64,000 nt of DNA from Dastarcus helophoroides (lineage: Eukaryota; Arthropoda; Insecta; Coleoptera; Bothrideridae): contig CM053331.1 in NCBI GenBank assembly GCA_028583605.1, positions 10,400,857 through 10,464,856 of the forward strand, read 5' to 3'. A program made the translations under genes and the position numbers. Numbering within the stretch: the stretch's first letter is position 1; each line of letters begins with the position of its first letter. This document shows positions 34,300 to 46,369 of this stretch, one piece after another. The notes below the pieces were generated by a model that searched no databases, had not been told where the DNA came from, and saw only the letters and a program-made list of their open reading frames with translations.

Positions 34300-36075
34300 T
34301 TTGTTTATATATTTATTTATTTTTTATTTAAGAAACACCCAAAGGTATTTACTAATATTACAATCTAATCAAAAGAGATGGTTAATTGGTAACATTTTCT
34401 TTTAGTCTAACTTAATTATGCTGGAAATCTTAAAACTAAAGTCCTACTCATTGGTATACCTTAGGGCCTATATCACTTAATTACACTAAACTAGCATGTA
34501 ACACAAAACAGCACAAGCTCTGCTTTTTCACCAACGCAACGCGACAGTCACTTGACTAGCTAGCTAGTTATCAAGGAGCTGGATCGCCTAGACATTCATA
34601 TGTTGATGGAGTCGTTGTTCGTGACTCCTTGCAAGTCTGGTCAACGGTGGCCACCCGAAGGTGTCAGTGAAGATCTTTATTTCTGATGTATCAAGGTGCA
34701 TTAACAATGTTTCTCAATACTTTATTCTGAAATCTCTGGATGGTTAGGATAATACTTTTGCTGCTGCATCCCCAGCTGCAAGCCATAAGTCCACACTGAT
34801 TTGAGGAATTGTTTATACAAAAGTATTTTATTATACTGGAGTGCCTACCAAGTAACCAGTACATTTTCCTATATCTTATCTCAAGTTCTTCCTTTTTCTT
34901 TTTAACATAGACCTTCCAGCGAAGTCTTGATCTAGTGTAATGCCTAGATGTTTTGCTAAATAAGGAATTTGTGCATTATTTATGGTAATTGGTATTTGTT
35001 GGTTATATGAGAAATCAATGTGTACAGATTTGGAATTGTTCAATTTAATATGCCATTTTTTGGTTCAATTATTTATCTGATTAACTGTAGTTTGAAGTTT
35101 ATTTGCGGCTTATTTCGTGGTTTTTTTCTACCTCTAGGATAGTGGTATCGTCTGTAAATGTACCTACAGTGTCTTGTTCTGAGTATGGTTTATCACTAGT
35201 ATAGATCAGATACAGGGTAGATCCCAAGACATTTCCTTGTAGCATTCCTGCTTCAATTTCTTTTAGTTCAGTGTGTGCTTCTTCTTGTTTTACTCTGAAG
35301 GCTCTCTCTGAAATATAGGATTCCAATAATTCTGCGTTTTGTGTGGGAGTAGTGTATTAAACTTATATTTTAGCCCATCATGCAACACTATATCAAAGGC
35401 TTGTGTAACATCAAGAAGGATAGCTGAACGATTTTCTTTGTTTTCTAATGCCTTTTCAGTCACATCTGTGATTCTATATACCTGGTCTATTATTGACTGT
35501 CTCTCTCTGCAGCCGAACTAATGTCTTGGTATTAGGTTTTACTTTTCAATAATAGGTTTGAGCCTTTTCAAAAATATTTTTTCGAATAGTTTTTATGGTG
35601 TAGGCAGTAGAAAGATTGGTCTATACGATAGAACATTATCATCAGGTGTTTTGCCTGGTTGATGAATCACGATGACTTCTGCTTTTCAAATCCCAGGGAC
35701 ATACCTTACTGTTAGTCTTAATAAGGCATTAAAAAGATGTGAAGTTTTTATTGTAGCTTTCTTTAAGAGTTGTTTTAACACCTCACCGGTAATTAAATCA
35801 AAACCAGGAGCTGTCTAAGGATCTATATTGGTTTTTATTTTGTATTGCACTTTCTTTAGGGATGTTGGTGCAATATTTATGTTATCTTCATCAGGTGAGT
35901 AATAGTTTGGCAATTCTTTTGCTTTGGTTGGTTGAAAGGGATTTTTTAAATGTACTGCAAACCTATTTTTCTTTTGAATATTGTTTCTAGCTTAAATTAC
36001 ATCTGCTTTTCTGATTGGGGTATCCTGCAGTATCGGCCTTTTTCATTTTTTAAGAGCTTTATAGACAGATAAGTG
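34300..36075 (-). pseudogene. Jockey-type LINE 1: reverse transcriptase to 3' end (broken)
   Basis: Minus-strand blocks in order: LYKALKNEKGRYCRIP, PGFDLITGEVLKQL, GKTPDDN, YRPIFLLPTP, LFEKIFLKRL, YRITDV, FDIVLHDGLKYKF, GMLQGNVLGSTLYLIYTSD (normally GVPQGSVLGP) and FTDDTTIL, where the two catalytic Asp survive. Then WHIKLNNSKSVHIDF, LGITLD, CTGYLVG and a 3' untranslated tail. That tail ends in an A-rich AAATAAATAAATA run at about 34,305-34,335. Stops and shifts are frequent. This enzyme copies LINE RNA in active relatives; here it is dead. Confidence 0.85.
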
Positions 36076-36083
36076 TCTTTGCA

Positions 36084-36303
36084 TTGCTGCAGCATTAAAA
36101 AGAACTGCAAGCAGTCCTAAATATAGAAAACATAGACATATGTCTTATCTCAGAGACCCACTTCACTAATGAGACATTTATAAAATTTAAAAAATATAAA
36201 ATGTACCACACCATTCATGCAGGGAGGGAAGGTAGTGCAGTGATAATAAGAAAAGAGATTATGCATCATCAAGAGATGAGACTCAGGACTGAAGAAGTAT
36301 TTT
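36084..36303 (+). pseudogene. Jockey-type LINE 1: inverted endonuclease N-terminal piece
   Basis: On the plus strand, opposite to the adjoining reverse transcriptase, the frame reads LLQH, a stop, KELQAVLNIENIDICLISET, then HFTNETF and GSAVIIRKEIMHH. This is the start of the jockey ORF2 endonuclease (IDI-x-LISETHFT and A-x-IIIR-x-I-x-HH blocks). Its catalytic Glu in SET is kept. It ends at a stop after TEEVF. The middle of ORF2 (the rest of the endonuclease and the linker) is missing between the two pieces. Confidence 0.8.
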
Positions 36304-37199
36304 GATTTTTCTTTAGTTTTAAAGAGAATGAAAAACGTCAAAGAAAAAGTGTTTTTAATTTTACAATTACTTTTTTAAAAATGTTTTGAAAAAATAAAAC
36401 TACAAAACCAAAATTTTACTGTTTTAAAAAAATCCTAATAGCAGCAAGAGATATTTTTGATTCCTCGACCAAATATAGCAGGTCGCTAAATTATGCAACT
36501 TTGCTCTAATTGAACCGATGCTGTATCTCTTACCGATTTCAAGATCCCTGTAATAAGAAACGAATTTGTTACAACCTGTATGTTGTTAGTACTAGAATTA
36601 TGTTCCTTTAAAAGCTCTCTAGAAAAATTTGCTTAAAAAATAATACACTTTGAGTTATTGCCTTTTCATTCCCTACAAATTCTGTTATAAATGTAAAAGT
36701 TTGAATTGTCTTGGTACAGTATTTCTGTTGTAGCAGTAATAATTAAAAGTGTGAGGTTTGAGAGAAAACAAGTCGAAATTTTGAGATTAAAATCGAAATT
36801 AAAAAATCAACTTAAATAATTTTTTTTGAAATTCAAAATTTGGATAAATTTGAGTTTCATGAGTTTACTACCCTCGAAATTTTAAGATCGAGATTTATTT
36901 TAAATTCTAAAAAAAATTTGAAATGTATAAAAGTAGATAGAAGGATTTTGATTTTTTATAGAAATTTTGATTTTATTATTATCGAAATTTCAGTTTTTTT
37001 TTCAAACTTTCTAGCCAGGTACACAAATTTGTTAACCCTTAAGTACAAAAATTACCGTTTCGTATGAGACATTTCCCGGTAAAGAACTTTTTTCTAAGTT
37101 GTTTTCATGAGTTACTGAAGATCTCAAGTTAAAACAAAACATTTATATGTCTTTCACCATTTTATGTATTTTATAATTTGTTGCCTGTATTTATTTAAT
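36304..37199. other. Unassigned AT-rich DNA
   Basis: Contains a short stretch (about 36.75-37.0 kb) of the AAATTTTGA type on the A-rich strand. No gene was recognised. Confidence 0.5.
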
Positions 37200-37325
37200 G
37201 TGCAGACCAATGGATTTGAACATTAATCAAATTTAGCGTTTGGTGACCAAAGACCGGTTTCGTTCTATTAGATCTCGAAAATTAGGCATACCAGTTTAGA
37301 GCATATGATATTTGTCAGCAGTTCG
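37200..37325 (-). repeat. Family A ribozyme unit, decayed fragment
   Basis: It keeps CAGACCAATGGATTTGAACA, GGTGACCAAAGACCGGTTTCG and TTAGATCTCG. The CTGACGA box is lost (AAAATTAGG in its place) and stem II is interrupted, so it would be inactive. Confidence 0.7.
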
Positions 37326-37434
37326 GTTCACTTTATGAAAAATGATCTAACGTCGGCACCTCCCAACCAATGAACTCAAATTTTTAACTTTGCAGGTTAC
37401 TGTGTTAAATGCAAGAATACTTAAGTGCACATAT

Positions 37435-38075
37435 TTACCTCAGACTAATAACTAGAGACCAGATTATATGGAACACGAGAAGCTCAAGATATGCATGCAA
37501 TAATGCATGAAAAATGCCTAAAATTGCATGCAGAAGCGTATCCTCAGTGAAAGATATGGACTTGACATTAACATCGATAAAACCAAATACATCATCGTAA
37601 GCAAGAACATCAACGATACAACGCAGTTGAGACTGGAATGTGGAACGATATAAAGAGTAAACAAATACACATAGCACCTGAGCTCCAACATCAACGATCG
37701 GTGGGACCTTTCGCAAGAAATGAAGTGAAAAATTGAGACAAGCAGAAGCTTGTTCATTAAAATGTCATCGATCTTTAAAAACCGAGACCTAAAGATGACT
37801 ACAAAAATGCAAGATATTGAGATGCTACGTGCTCTCGGTATTGCTGCATGGAGTGGAATCATGGATGCTATCGGAAGCCACAGTAAAAAAGATCGAATCT
37901 TATGAGATGTCGTTGTACAGGAGAATGCTGAAGGTATCTTGGACAGAAAATATAACCAACACCGAAATTCTTAGAAGAGTAGGTAAAGAAAGGTAAATGT
38001 TGAACACCATAAAGAAAAGAAACCAACACAGATACAACCTACTGCAATGCATATTGCAAGGACAGGTGATGGGAA
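37435..38075 (+). pseudogene. RTE-type LINE 3: C-terminal fragment
   Basis: A plus-strand relic of the region after the reverse transcriptase active site. Recognisable pieces are DLTLTSIKPN (shifted), RCYVLSVLLHGVESWML, VKKIESYEMSLYRRMLKVSW, ENITNTEILRRVGKER and the LNTIKKRNQHRYNLLQCIL block. These match the same segment of LINE 1 of this window (CYVWSVLLYSMESWTL, KLEAFEM) and the RTE C-terminal region. The start of the element is absent. It is followed at 38,170 by a family B module. The longest minus-strand frames over this area are shadows. Confidence 0.8.
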
Positions 38076-38169
38076 AAAGAAATTTTGGGAGAAGAATTTC
38101 TTGATTGAAAAACTTGAGAACTTGGTTCTCAATAACAACAACAGAATTATTCTGAGCAGCTGTAAACAA

Positions 38170-38312
38170 GTTTTTGTGGAACGGATTGGTCCTTGGTTAT
38201 CTTTAAAAATTGAAATACAAAACTTGTCCCCTGCCTTCAAGAAAGATTAAAAAGCACAACAAAGGTTGCTCTAATGCGTTTCGACAGCCAAACTATCATC
38301 TTCAGAGAGTAT
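38170..38312 (-). repeat. Family B hairpin module, minus strand, full length
   Basis: This copy has the full distal end (TTTGTGGAACGGATTGGTCC), the CTTGTCCCC block, GCTCTAATGCGTTTCGACAG and the hairpin, ending at CTTCAGAGAGTATC. The palindromic ACGCGT has become ATGCGT on this strand. Confidence 0.8.
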
Positions 38313-39975
38313 CTCCTTGAACTCTTCCTTGAACTGACCAAGTAGATAAGATTTCATTCATTAGCTGCCTCTTCAAAAAATATCGTACATATACTGAAAA
38401 TATGCATCATAGACTTTAAATGAAATATGCAATAACGGGTAACAATGGGTTAAATATGCAACTATGCAAATGCATAGAATCCGGTCTCTACTAATAACTA
38501 TTGAACGGCTGAGGTGTATATAAACAAAAGTAGATGTGTCTTTGGTAAACAGCATATACGCTGAGAGTATAAAGAAATGATGATTTTCTTGTCCCAAAGA
38601 GAATAGTTTCAGTTATCTTCCCGATAGAAAACGTAAAATATGCTTGAAATATATTGCACTACCTCTTTTAGAATTTATAAATGCTTGGCTACTTCTGCAA
38701 TAGATGACGTTTTCATTAAATTTGAAGGAAGTTACTTTGCTTTGAAATAAGGCAATAACAGTTTATCTTCAAAGAAATAATAAATTTACATGATAAACGA
38801 AAACGTCAACTACTATTAAAGATTCACAGTATAATTGCAAGTTTAAAAGCGGTTACACAGAAATGCTTTCGGGCATTTGCGTCTTGCTAAAGAAATAATG
38901 AAACCATTAGTGAAAATGAGTTTGTTTTACTTTTTATTCGTCTTTATTGTATATTTTCACATCGCCTTAAAAGCACTTCGCAATATTGGTTTCCAATGCT
39001 AATAAACACAATGCTGGCATTACGACAAACGTCAAAATTAAACCTGCCTTCTTCTCTACGTCACTCAAACTTTCGAGATTAAAGTGAGACGCAAAAAATG
39101 TAAAATTGTGAACGCTAAGATTTCTAGAAAATTATATTTCACCGTGACATAATTAAAACACATACAGGAATTATATGCGCTATTATTCCGAATACTTTCA
39201 CATAAATTAAGTGTTTAGTAGACGATAAAATGTAACCGGATTTACCTTAACGCTAAGGTTACCTTTATTTTGGTCTTTAAGAATATCGCCTCGCCCCGAA
39301 CAAGGGCGTATCTAAATCTATAAATTCGGTCGTTGTATCCTTTATGAAATTTTATGCCCGATATACCACCAAGGTTTACGATTTCACGCTGTGGTCAATT
39401 TAGTGGATGGCGCTCTCGCCATACAATACTGCAGGAAGTTTGCAGTACTGGGCTGTAAATATTTCCGCCGACAGTTTCTAGTTTTACTGACGATATGGAT
39501 TATATAAAGGTAGTAAAAGAGCGCGGACATGACCAAATTCTGAATTTATTCCGCATTATCGGATCTACACTATTTCCATAAAGAGAAAAATCCTGGTGAC
39601 CCGACGACTGGTCAAAGGGAAAATGCTCGGTGGTCCGATTTCCGATGGGCCGGTCGAGTTAAGAGGAGTAAAGAAACATTTTTCTAATTTGGAAAAAAAA
39701 TCAGTGAATGATTTTCTTCTACTTCACTTTCTTTAAACCTTAAAGAGACAATTGCAAAATCAAAATAATTATTTTGTATTCACGAACTGCTTAGGTATTA
39801 CCAATTAACAAATATACTTAGATGTGCGTTCTCGATGGAAGCACAGCTTTCCTTGCAAATTGCAGAAGTAATTGTGTCATATACATATACAGAATGGTCT
39901 GAACTGATTTTCTCGTCATAATTTCCAAACCAATCCATAGATTTACATCAAATTTCTCACATATGCCGCTGCCTG
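38313..39975. other. Unassigned DNA
   Basis: No gene was recognised. 38.39-38.47 kb has several TATGCA words. The rest looks like unique intergenic or intronic DNA. Confidence 0.5.
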
Positions 39976-39978
39976 CAA

Positions 39979-40070
39979 TCATCATCATCATTATCATCAT
40001 CATCATCATCATCATCATCATTATCATCATCATCATCATTATCATCATCATCATCATCATCATTATCATC
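39979..40070. repeat. ATC/ATG trinucleotide run (3' tail of LINE 2)
   Basis: About 90 bp of CATCAT with interspersed CATTAT. Its position directly after the last conserved LINE block and the stop identifies it as the retroelement tail rather than an independent microsatellite. The Met-rich frame across it is spurious. Confidence 0.8.
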
Positions 40071-41184
40071 ATATCATAATCAGTCGTTTTGAGTCCACTG
40101 CTGGACGTAGGCCTCCCGTAAATCATTCCATTTCTTTCGGTCCTGAGCACTTTGCATCCAGTTGGGCTGGATACGCTTAATGTCGTCCGACCATCTTGTT
40201 GGAGGACGTCCTTGATTACGATACGCATTGTGTCTAGATCTCCATTCAAGGATTTTCTTCATTTTTAATTCTGGCAACATGGCCTGCCCAGTTCCATTTC
40301 AGTGTTGTAATTCTTTCGACTTCGTCTGTAACACCGATTCTTTCCCTGATTATACGATTTGGGACTCTATCTCTGTGGGATATATTCAACTTTGATCTCT
40401 CCATGGCTCTCTGCTCATTTGGATTTTGTTTATTACCTTCTTAGTAAGGGTCAGAGTTCATGCTCCATATGTTAGAACCTGAAAGCACACATTGATCAAA
40501 GATCTTCCTCTTCAAGCACATGGGAATATCTGATTAAATACGTCCCTCAGTTTTCCGTAAGCTGCCCATGTCAGTTCTATTCTCCTGGTTAATTCTGGGG
40601 TGTGGTTGTCTATTCCTAATTTTACCTCGTGACCTAAATCTTTATAGATATACACTTGTTATATTTGCCTGTCATACGTTGAAATGTTTTTGGTCAGTAC
40701 AAGGTTGGTCATCTACTGTGTTTTGGAAAAGTTAATTTTAATACCAACTCGAGGACAAGAACTTTGAAGAGCTTGAAAAAGCTTACATGGGTGATCTACC
40801 CGGTCTGCAATAAGGACTATGTCGTTTGCGAACCTCAGGTTATTCAGATATTATTATTGATCTTAACTCCAATATTTCCCCAATTGTTGTTCTTTATGGC
40901 ACTCTGCAACAAAGCAGTGAATAATTTAGAAGGGATGGTATCTTCTTGTTTAATCCCTTTTTCCAAGGGAAATTTGTTGGGTGCCTCCATAGTACATTCC
41001 GACTGTAACTGTTGCACTATAATATATATTCTGGAGAAGGGTTGTATACGTATGATCAATACTGCACTCTCCAAGCGCTCTTAACATAGAGCTAGGTTGG
41101 ATTGAATCAAATGCTTTCTCAAAGTCTACAAGTAATAATGTCAATGGTTTGTTATATTCTATATCTTGCTCGATCAAGGACTGT

Positions 41185-41268
41185 ATTACTTGTATTCTAT
41201 AACTTTTTCGATCAAGGAGTATATTACTTGTATTCTATAACTTTTTCGAACAAGAGCTTTATTACTTG
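41185..41268. repeat. 38-bp tandem duplication inside LINE 2
   Basis: ATTACTTGTATTCTATAACT plus TTTTCGATCAAGGAG-type sequence occurs twice in tandem with period 38, followed by the first 8 bp of a third copy. Thirty-eight is not a multiple of three, so it shifts the reading frame. Confidence 0.8.
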
Positions 41269-42255
41269 TAGATGTCGTTCATTCCGAAGCTACTTCTAAA
41301 TCCTGCTTGCTCTAGCGGTTTGTGAAAATCTAGCTTAGATCTTAGTCTATTTGTAATTATTCTCATAAAGAGCTTATATAAATGAAATAGCAGACTGATA
41401 GGTTGATAATTTCCAATTTCTGTTATGTCTTCCTTTTTACAGGATTATCATAACGGTATTATTCCATTGTTCTGGTGTAGTTCCCCCAGAAGCCAGGCAT
41501 TATAAAGAGTTTTTAGAGCTTCTATGACGCATTTACCTACCATATTTATCATTTCACTTACAATGCCATCTTCTCCAGGGGTTTTATTGTTCTTCATGCT
41601 TCTTAGGGCTGATCCAACTTCCTCTTTGGTTATATCTGGGAGTTCCTCTGACCCTTGATTCTGTATTACTGGGATTTCTACCTTTTAAAAGAAATCATCC
41701 CTATTGTATAGTAGTCTATAGTACTCTTCAAAGTTTTTCAGAATCTTTTGTTGTTCGTACATAATGTATCCTTGGTTATTTTTCAACTTGTAGATATTCT
41801 TTGTCCCTGTCTTCAACTTTTGTTTTAGAGCTCTTAGCCTTTTGTTTTCTTCTATGGTATTACTTATTTATTTAGTGTTTAAGTTCCGTATGTCTTTCTT
41901 AATGGCCTTTGAAATGTTTTTGTTTAAAATCCTTAGCTCTGCTATGTTCGTTGTGTGTTTATCTGTCATTTCCCTTCTTCTTTCCATTAGGTTCCTTGTA
42001 TCTTTAGTGAGCTTTTCAATTTTCCTTGTTTGCCTGTCTTCACATTTCCTTTGAGTCTTTTTTAGTACCCTCATTAACGTCTTATTAAGCTGTTTAGTAT
42101 TGGTTTCGTTTTGTAGATTGTTCTCTATTTCTTTCTGGTTTGCCCTTGTGTTAGTAATCGAAGTAAATTTTACTTTTTCGGTCTTTGCTACCATATTTCT
42201 TCTCTCCTTCTTTATGATCAAGACATGGTTGCTTTAACGATTCCATGGTCACTAC

Positions 42256-42386
42256 AGGATATACTTCTTCCGGGATTGGACCGTGTTAAAGAACTACTAA
42301 AAGTGCACACACTTTTAGTAGTTCTTTTATATCCTGTATTAACCCTGGCCGTGGAAGCTTTTGTTATCAGATTTTATGGTCACTAC
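42256..42386. mobile_element. Short palindromic insertion in LINE 2 endonuclease
   Basis: A 114-bp insertion plus duplicated target. Near-identical 17-bp direct repeats (ending ATGGTCACTAC; 42,239-42,255 and 42,370-42,386) flank it and both encode the S-D-H-x-I motif of the endonuclease on the minus strand. Inside is a perfect 18-bp palindrome arm AAAGAACTACTAAAAGTG (42,288-42,305) and its inverse (42,310-42,327) with a CACA loop. The family is not recognised. Confidence 0.7.
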
Positions 42387-42822
42387 CGGTTAAAAATTTG
42401 TTTAGTACAGTTACGTCTTGAACAGCATCAATTTTCTTAATAGTTATAAAGTCAATTTCGTTCTTGTGTATGCGGTTTGGTGACTGCCAAATCCATTTTC
42501 TTTGCAGGTTTTTCTTAAAATGAGTGTTCGTGACAAACAGCCTGTGTGGCAGAAGAAATTCTATAAGAATTTTACCCATTGCCTACAATACATGTCTAAG
42601 TGATAATCAAAATCATTTAAAAAAATTCTCCAGTGGCGTGATATTCGGGATATTTTCGCCTCCCAATTTTCGGCGCCACTTGATGTTTTGCAATATTTTA
42701 CCAAAAGAAGTATATCCAGAAAACCAGTGTTTTAAAAATTTTGACACCATGTATCTTTGTTAGGAAATATTTCTTAAGAAAATTTTCTTATAAAAGTCTA
42801 CTTTTATCTTGTTTCTCTATCA

Positions 42823-42860
42823 CAAGGGCGGGCAAACTGAAAGTCCATATTAATTTTTGC
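42823..42860 (+). repeat. hAT-type terminal fragment, left-end orientation
   Basis: CAAGGGCGGGCAAACTGAAA resembles the CAGGGGTGGGCAAAC tip of hAT-family elements. No 8-bp duplication or nearby partner end could be confirmed. Confidence 0.4.
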
Positions 42861-43009
42861 TTATTTATATTCAATAGACTTTGCTAAATGGATTAAATTA
42901 AAAACTTATAAAAATGTAATTAAGGTTTATATTGAAAAATTGAACGACTTTGTGCAGTCAGCAACCCCAAAATTGAGAAATCGATAGTTAAAGTTTGACA
43001 CTAATTTAT

Positions 43010-43372
43010 ACAGACCAATAGATTTGAACATGTATTACATTCGAAGTTTGGAAACCAAACACCGGTTTCGATCTTGTTAGATCTCGTCAGTTTGGTATAT
43101 CCAACTTGAATCCTAACAAATGTTCTGACAAGTAAGTACAAACGTTAAGTGTGTGACTCTCAGACTACCGACAAACTTCGAATCTAATAAAAGTTCAAAC
43201 CTATTGGTATGTGCATTAAAATCCTTGTCTTCTGGGAACTTTCCTAGAGAGCAACATCTTCGCTAGGTGGCAGTGTTGCAACTGTTGGTGTTCAGCTACC
43301 TATGATTCACTATACACGCCTGGAGAGCTGCATGAATTTGCAGTCTAGGTTGTATTCTACTTGCATACTAAT
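43010..43372. repeat. Family A ribozyme unit, inverted pair (half unit minus, half unit plus)
   Basis: From 43,010 to about 43,170 the ribozyme half of the unit lies on the minus strand. From about 43,178 (ACTTCGAATCTAATAAAAGT) the other half runs on the plus strand to CTACTTGCATAC at about 43,369. The junction falls within the Stem I flank. Together they form an inverted composite like the arrangement at 14.57-15.64 kb. Confidence 0.8.
43066..43090 (-). ncRNA. Hammerhead ribozyme-like core, family A copy 4
   Basis: On the minus strand CTGACGA, perfect stem GATCT/AGATC with AACA loop, then GAAA, followed by CCGGTGTTTGGTT. Here stem III ACC/GGT and the GUU triplet are both intact, so this is the best preserved core of the window. 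Confidence 0.65.
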
Positions 43373-46369
43373 TTATAAGTTACTAGTACATATAACTAAG
43401 GAAGACTGGGGTTTTCTGGACTGCTTTTTTATTTTGCCTGAAAACATTCAAACAAATATTTTTTCTGAAAATTTGAAAGCTTGAATTTGTTTTATAACTA
43501 ATAATTTCTCTTTGGGTCACAGCAGTTTGGTCAGTTTGTATGAAATTATGCAACTTATATCAGTAGGCGCAAAAATTGCATTTTTGCGAAGAAAAACGTC
43601 GAAAAAGTACGAACCACTTTGCAGATCAATTAAAAATGGAAAAATGTGGTGAAAAAACTCTTTAATTTTAATTAAAAATGCAAAAGATTTATTATTAAAA
43701 AAAACAAAGTGAAGTGGGGTAAGAAATGGTAATGAAAATCAGTTCAAAACGTAATGTTCGAAGTAACTTGCGGCTATTCCGGTTCATACCGGAACAGCTT
43801 GGTTGCCACGTGGCAAGGGGTACTATTTTGGCTGTTCATCTTTTGTGGCATATTTTTCCTAGAAGCTATGCAGAAATAGATGTCTTCTTCGGCGTCACAA
43901 TCGGTTAAAGACTGTTGTTTCTTCTGTTGTATTTTCGAAACAGAGCGATATTATTTTCGAATGTTCGAAATTATAAATATGAATAGTAAATGTTTGCACA
44001 TATGAAACGTCAAAAGCTTTAATTTAATTTAAAAATAATTTTCCCAAAAATTTTGAGCTCAACATTGAAATTTGTTCCTTTTTTTGAATTTTCGAATCCC
44101 AGAACTTCTCTTTTTAGAAACTTTAGGTTCCAGGTCGGAAATTTGCTATAAACATTTAAAACTCGAATGTTTAAATATAACGAGTGTTTGTGTATGTTGA
44201 GCTGTTTTTTATTTCAAAATTACGACAATTTTTAATTGTTTCTGAGCTTTGACTTGATTCTCATAATTTTGAAATGAAACTCCTCCTGAATTATTTTTTT
44301 GCAAAATTCTACGGTTGGATTTTAATTGATGATCTCAAATTATAAACGAGAGAACATTTTCTCAAAACACTTATTTTGTTAAAATTGCGAGTTTATAGTT
44401 TGAAGATTGATTATTGTTCTATTAAATTTTGAGTAACTTCGCGTACCTTCTACTTTTGTTAAAGTTTTCGGTTTAAACTTATAAATACAAGTGAAATCAA
44501 CATTTACACAAGTTTAATGTTTATTGCGGAAAAGTTACTCCTTGGTAAAATTGATAAGATTTGTATTCCAATTTACAATTATACAAACCAATTGTAAATG
44601 GCTCCGATACATATGCGGGAAATTTACATGGTAAATCAGACGTCGCGAAATATTTCCTAGAAAGTTGAATAGAAAAGTTTCGGTAATGCATTCTGAAAGG
44701 TTTCGTCGAACCTTCAAAACTTTATCAAAAGAAAATGCTCTGGGGATATCTAACTTTTATTGAAGTCGGCCACATTAGGCAGATTTCCTAGCCTCGGTAC
44801 ATAAAGCTATTATAATACGCAGCCCTAAGATATGGCGTAATCTTAAATATCGAAAGTTAAAATGTTTCCCTTCGAGAATTACACCTGAAGAAAATGTATT
44901 GAAATATATAAAATATATGAACTCTCCGCATATATTTCGCGAGCAAAATTGATGAATGTATCCCGAAATGCAAGACCACCGCAGCATTAATATTAACCTG
45001 GCGCATTTTTATCGCTCGTCATTTACAATTTAGCATGATTTGATTATTATGGATCTGGAAATGCATTATCTTGTGCCTGAGAGAAGTTGGCCTGATTACA
45101 TACAAAACTGAAAAAAGTATTTTGCACATTACATCCACACAACCATCTAATAAACTGTAACAGTTTGTGTCGTACTTTCTTAACACGATTTTATTAGTTT
45201 TCGAATTGTGTATACTCTCTAATCAGCTAATCTGGTCTATGAGGATCTAGATCTTAATATTATGAGTTAGTTCCTTATTTTTAGCAGTTCGATTATGTTA
45301 TTAGCGTAATTCGTAGTTGCAGTGTCAGTAAAAACACATATAATATCTTGGGCACGCGTATACTATCATTATATGCTTTAGACTCCCCGGAATCGAGAAA
45401 TGCACGGCAATTAATAAACTGTCCCGCTGTCTTGCAATAGCCACACAACATCGCTTTCGTCCACTATAAAGGTTACTTTAAGTTTGTTACTAGATGACTG
45501 GAATACCTCGAGAATACTGCAATGATACCTAGCAATAACCTGGGGGAGTATTTATTTTCAAATTCTATTGGGTGAGAAGCTGCTGAGAAAGTAAGCTATT
45601 TCTCGGTCGGTTAAGTCATAAAAAGATTTCTCAATCAAGTACGCAATGATAATATTTGTACTATTTAATATGAATAAAAAATAATTGCTACTATATTTCG
45701 AAACATGTAATTGGAAAAAATTTGACAAATTTCGCAAATTCGTTTGTGGGGACCACAAAGCAATACCAAATGCAGATTAAACTGCAGGCAGCTTATGCCG
45801 AAATTTAAGAACACCTAAATCTTAGCAAATAATTTGTTTAGCCTAATGTAGTACAGGGTATTGTTTATCTTTTTTATGGTAATTTCATTACAGACGGCCT
45901 GATTATGTAGTCGCCTTGGGGTTCATTAACGCGCGTTTATAAGTCAGAAATAGCATGCTTGGCTAGTCAAATGTAAACTTTCTAACTAAAATGATAGGAG
46001 ACGAAGTTCTCACGCAACCCATTACGTGATACAATCATGGTTCAGTTAACTCCCTTGGCGGGATTCGTATAAATCGAACCATCTTAATATTCCTCCATTA
46101 AAAATCAATATCAATTTTCATGTGAGTGATTGCACTTCAGCTTCAAATTACTAGATATCCGGATTGGTTGAAAAATAATCCTTGGAAAAATCGAGAGCTG
46201 AATATTCTGCTAATGAGATATATGACTTTAGCTCCAACTAAGAGTTTTATTGGATTTCGGATATTAAATTTGGGGTGTTATTTACTATAATATGGCAGTT
46301 AAGTTCTGAAAAAGAATGGTACTTTTTAAATATGGTGAAATATTATTGAAATATAATCAAATAATTTAA
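43373..46369. other. Unassigned DNA
   Basis: About 3 kb without array character and without recognisable element. Short frames (43.73-43.91, 44.54-44.99, 45.56-45.76 kb) have no known domain. It could be host intron or intergenic DNA. Confidence 0.5.

Larger units (their letters stand above)
39979..42600 (-). pseudogene. RTE-type LINE 2 (broken), with trinucleotide 3' tail
   Basis: On the minus strand: endonuclease end (RKWIWQSPNRIHKNEIDFI, then TGSDHKI, 42.58-42.37 kb) and a basic linker (KERRNMVAKTEKVKF onward). Reverse transcriptase blocks are LTLLLVDFEKAFDSI (41.1 kb), GIKQEDTIPSKLFTALL (normally GVRQGDTISPKLF) and NNLRFANDIVLIAD (40.83-40.8 kb). One Asp of the usual FADD is Asn there. 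Then come KDLGHEVKLG, RGRSLINVCFQVL, GRPPTRWSDDIKR and EAYVQQW. It ends in an ATG/ATC trinucleotide run at 39,979-40,070, the usual kind of 3' tail of RTE elements. Stops, shifts, a 38-bp tandem duplication and a palindromic insertion break it. Confidence 0.88.

Noticed and set aside
37435..38240. Several minus-strand frames of 89-114 codons that look like membrane proteins
   Set aside because: They are the reverse strand of a plus-strand RTE C-terminal relic and of a family B module; hydrophobicity comes from antisense of Lys/Glu-rich coding.
39818..40249. 143-codon minus-strand frame with a long Met/Ile run
   Set aside because: The Met run is the ATC/ATG trinucleotide tail of the RTE element read out of frame. 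The flanking parts overlap the real LINE C-terminus in another frame.
41842..42054. 70-codon plus-strand hydrophobic frame
   Set aside because: Antisense of the basic linker of RTE element 2 on the minus strand.
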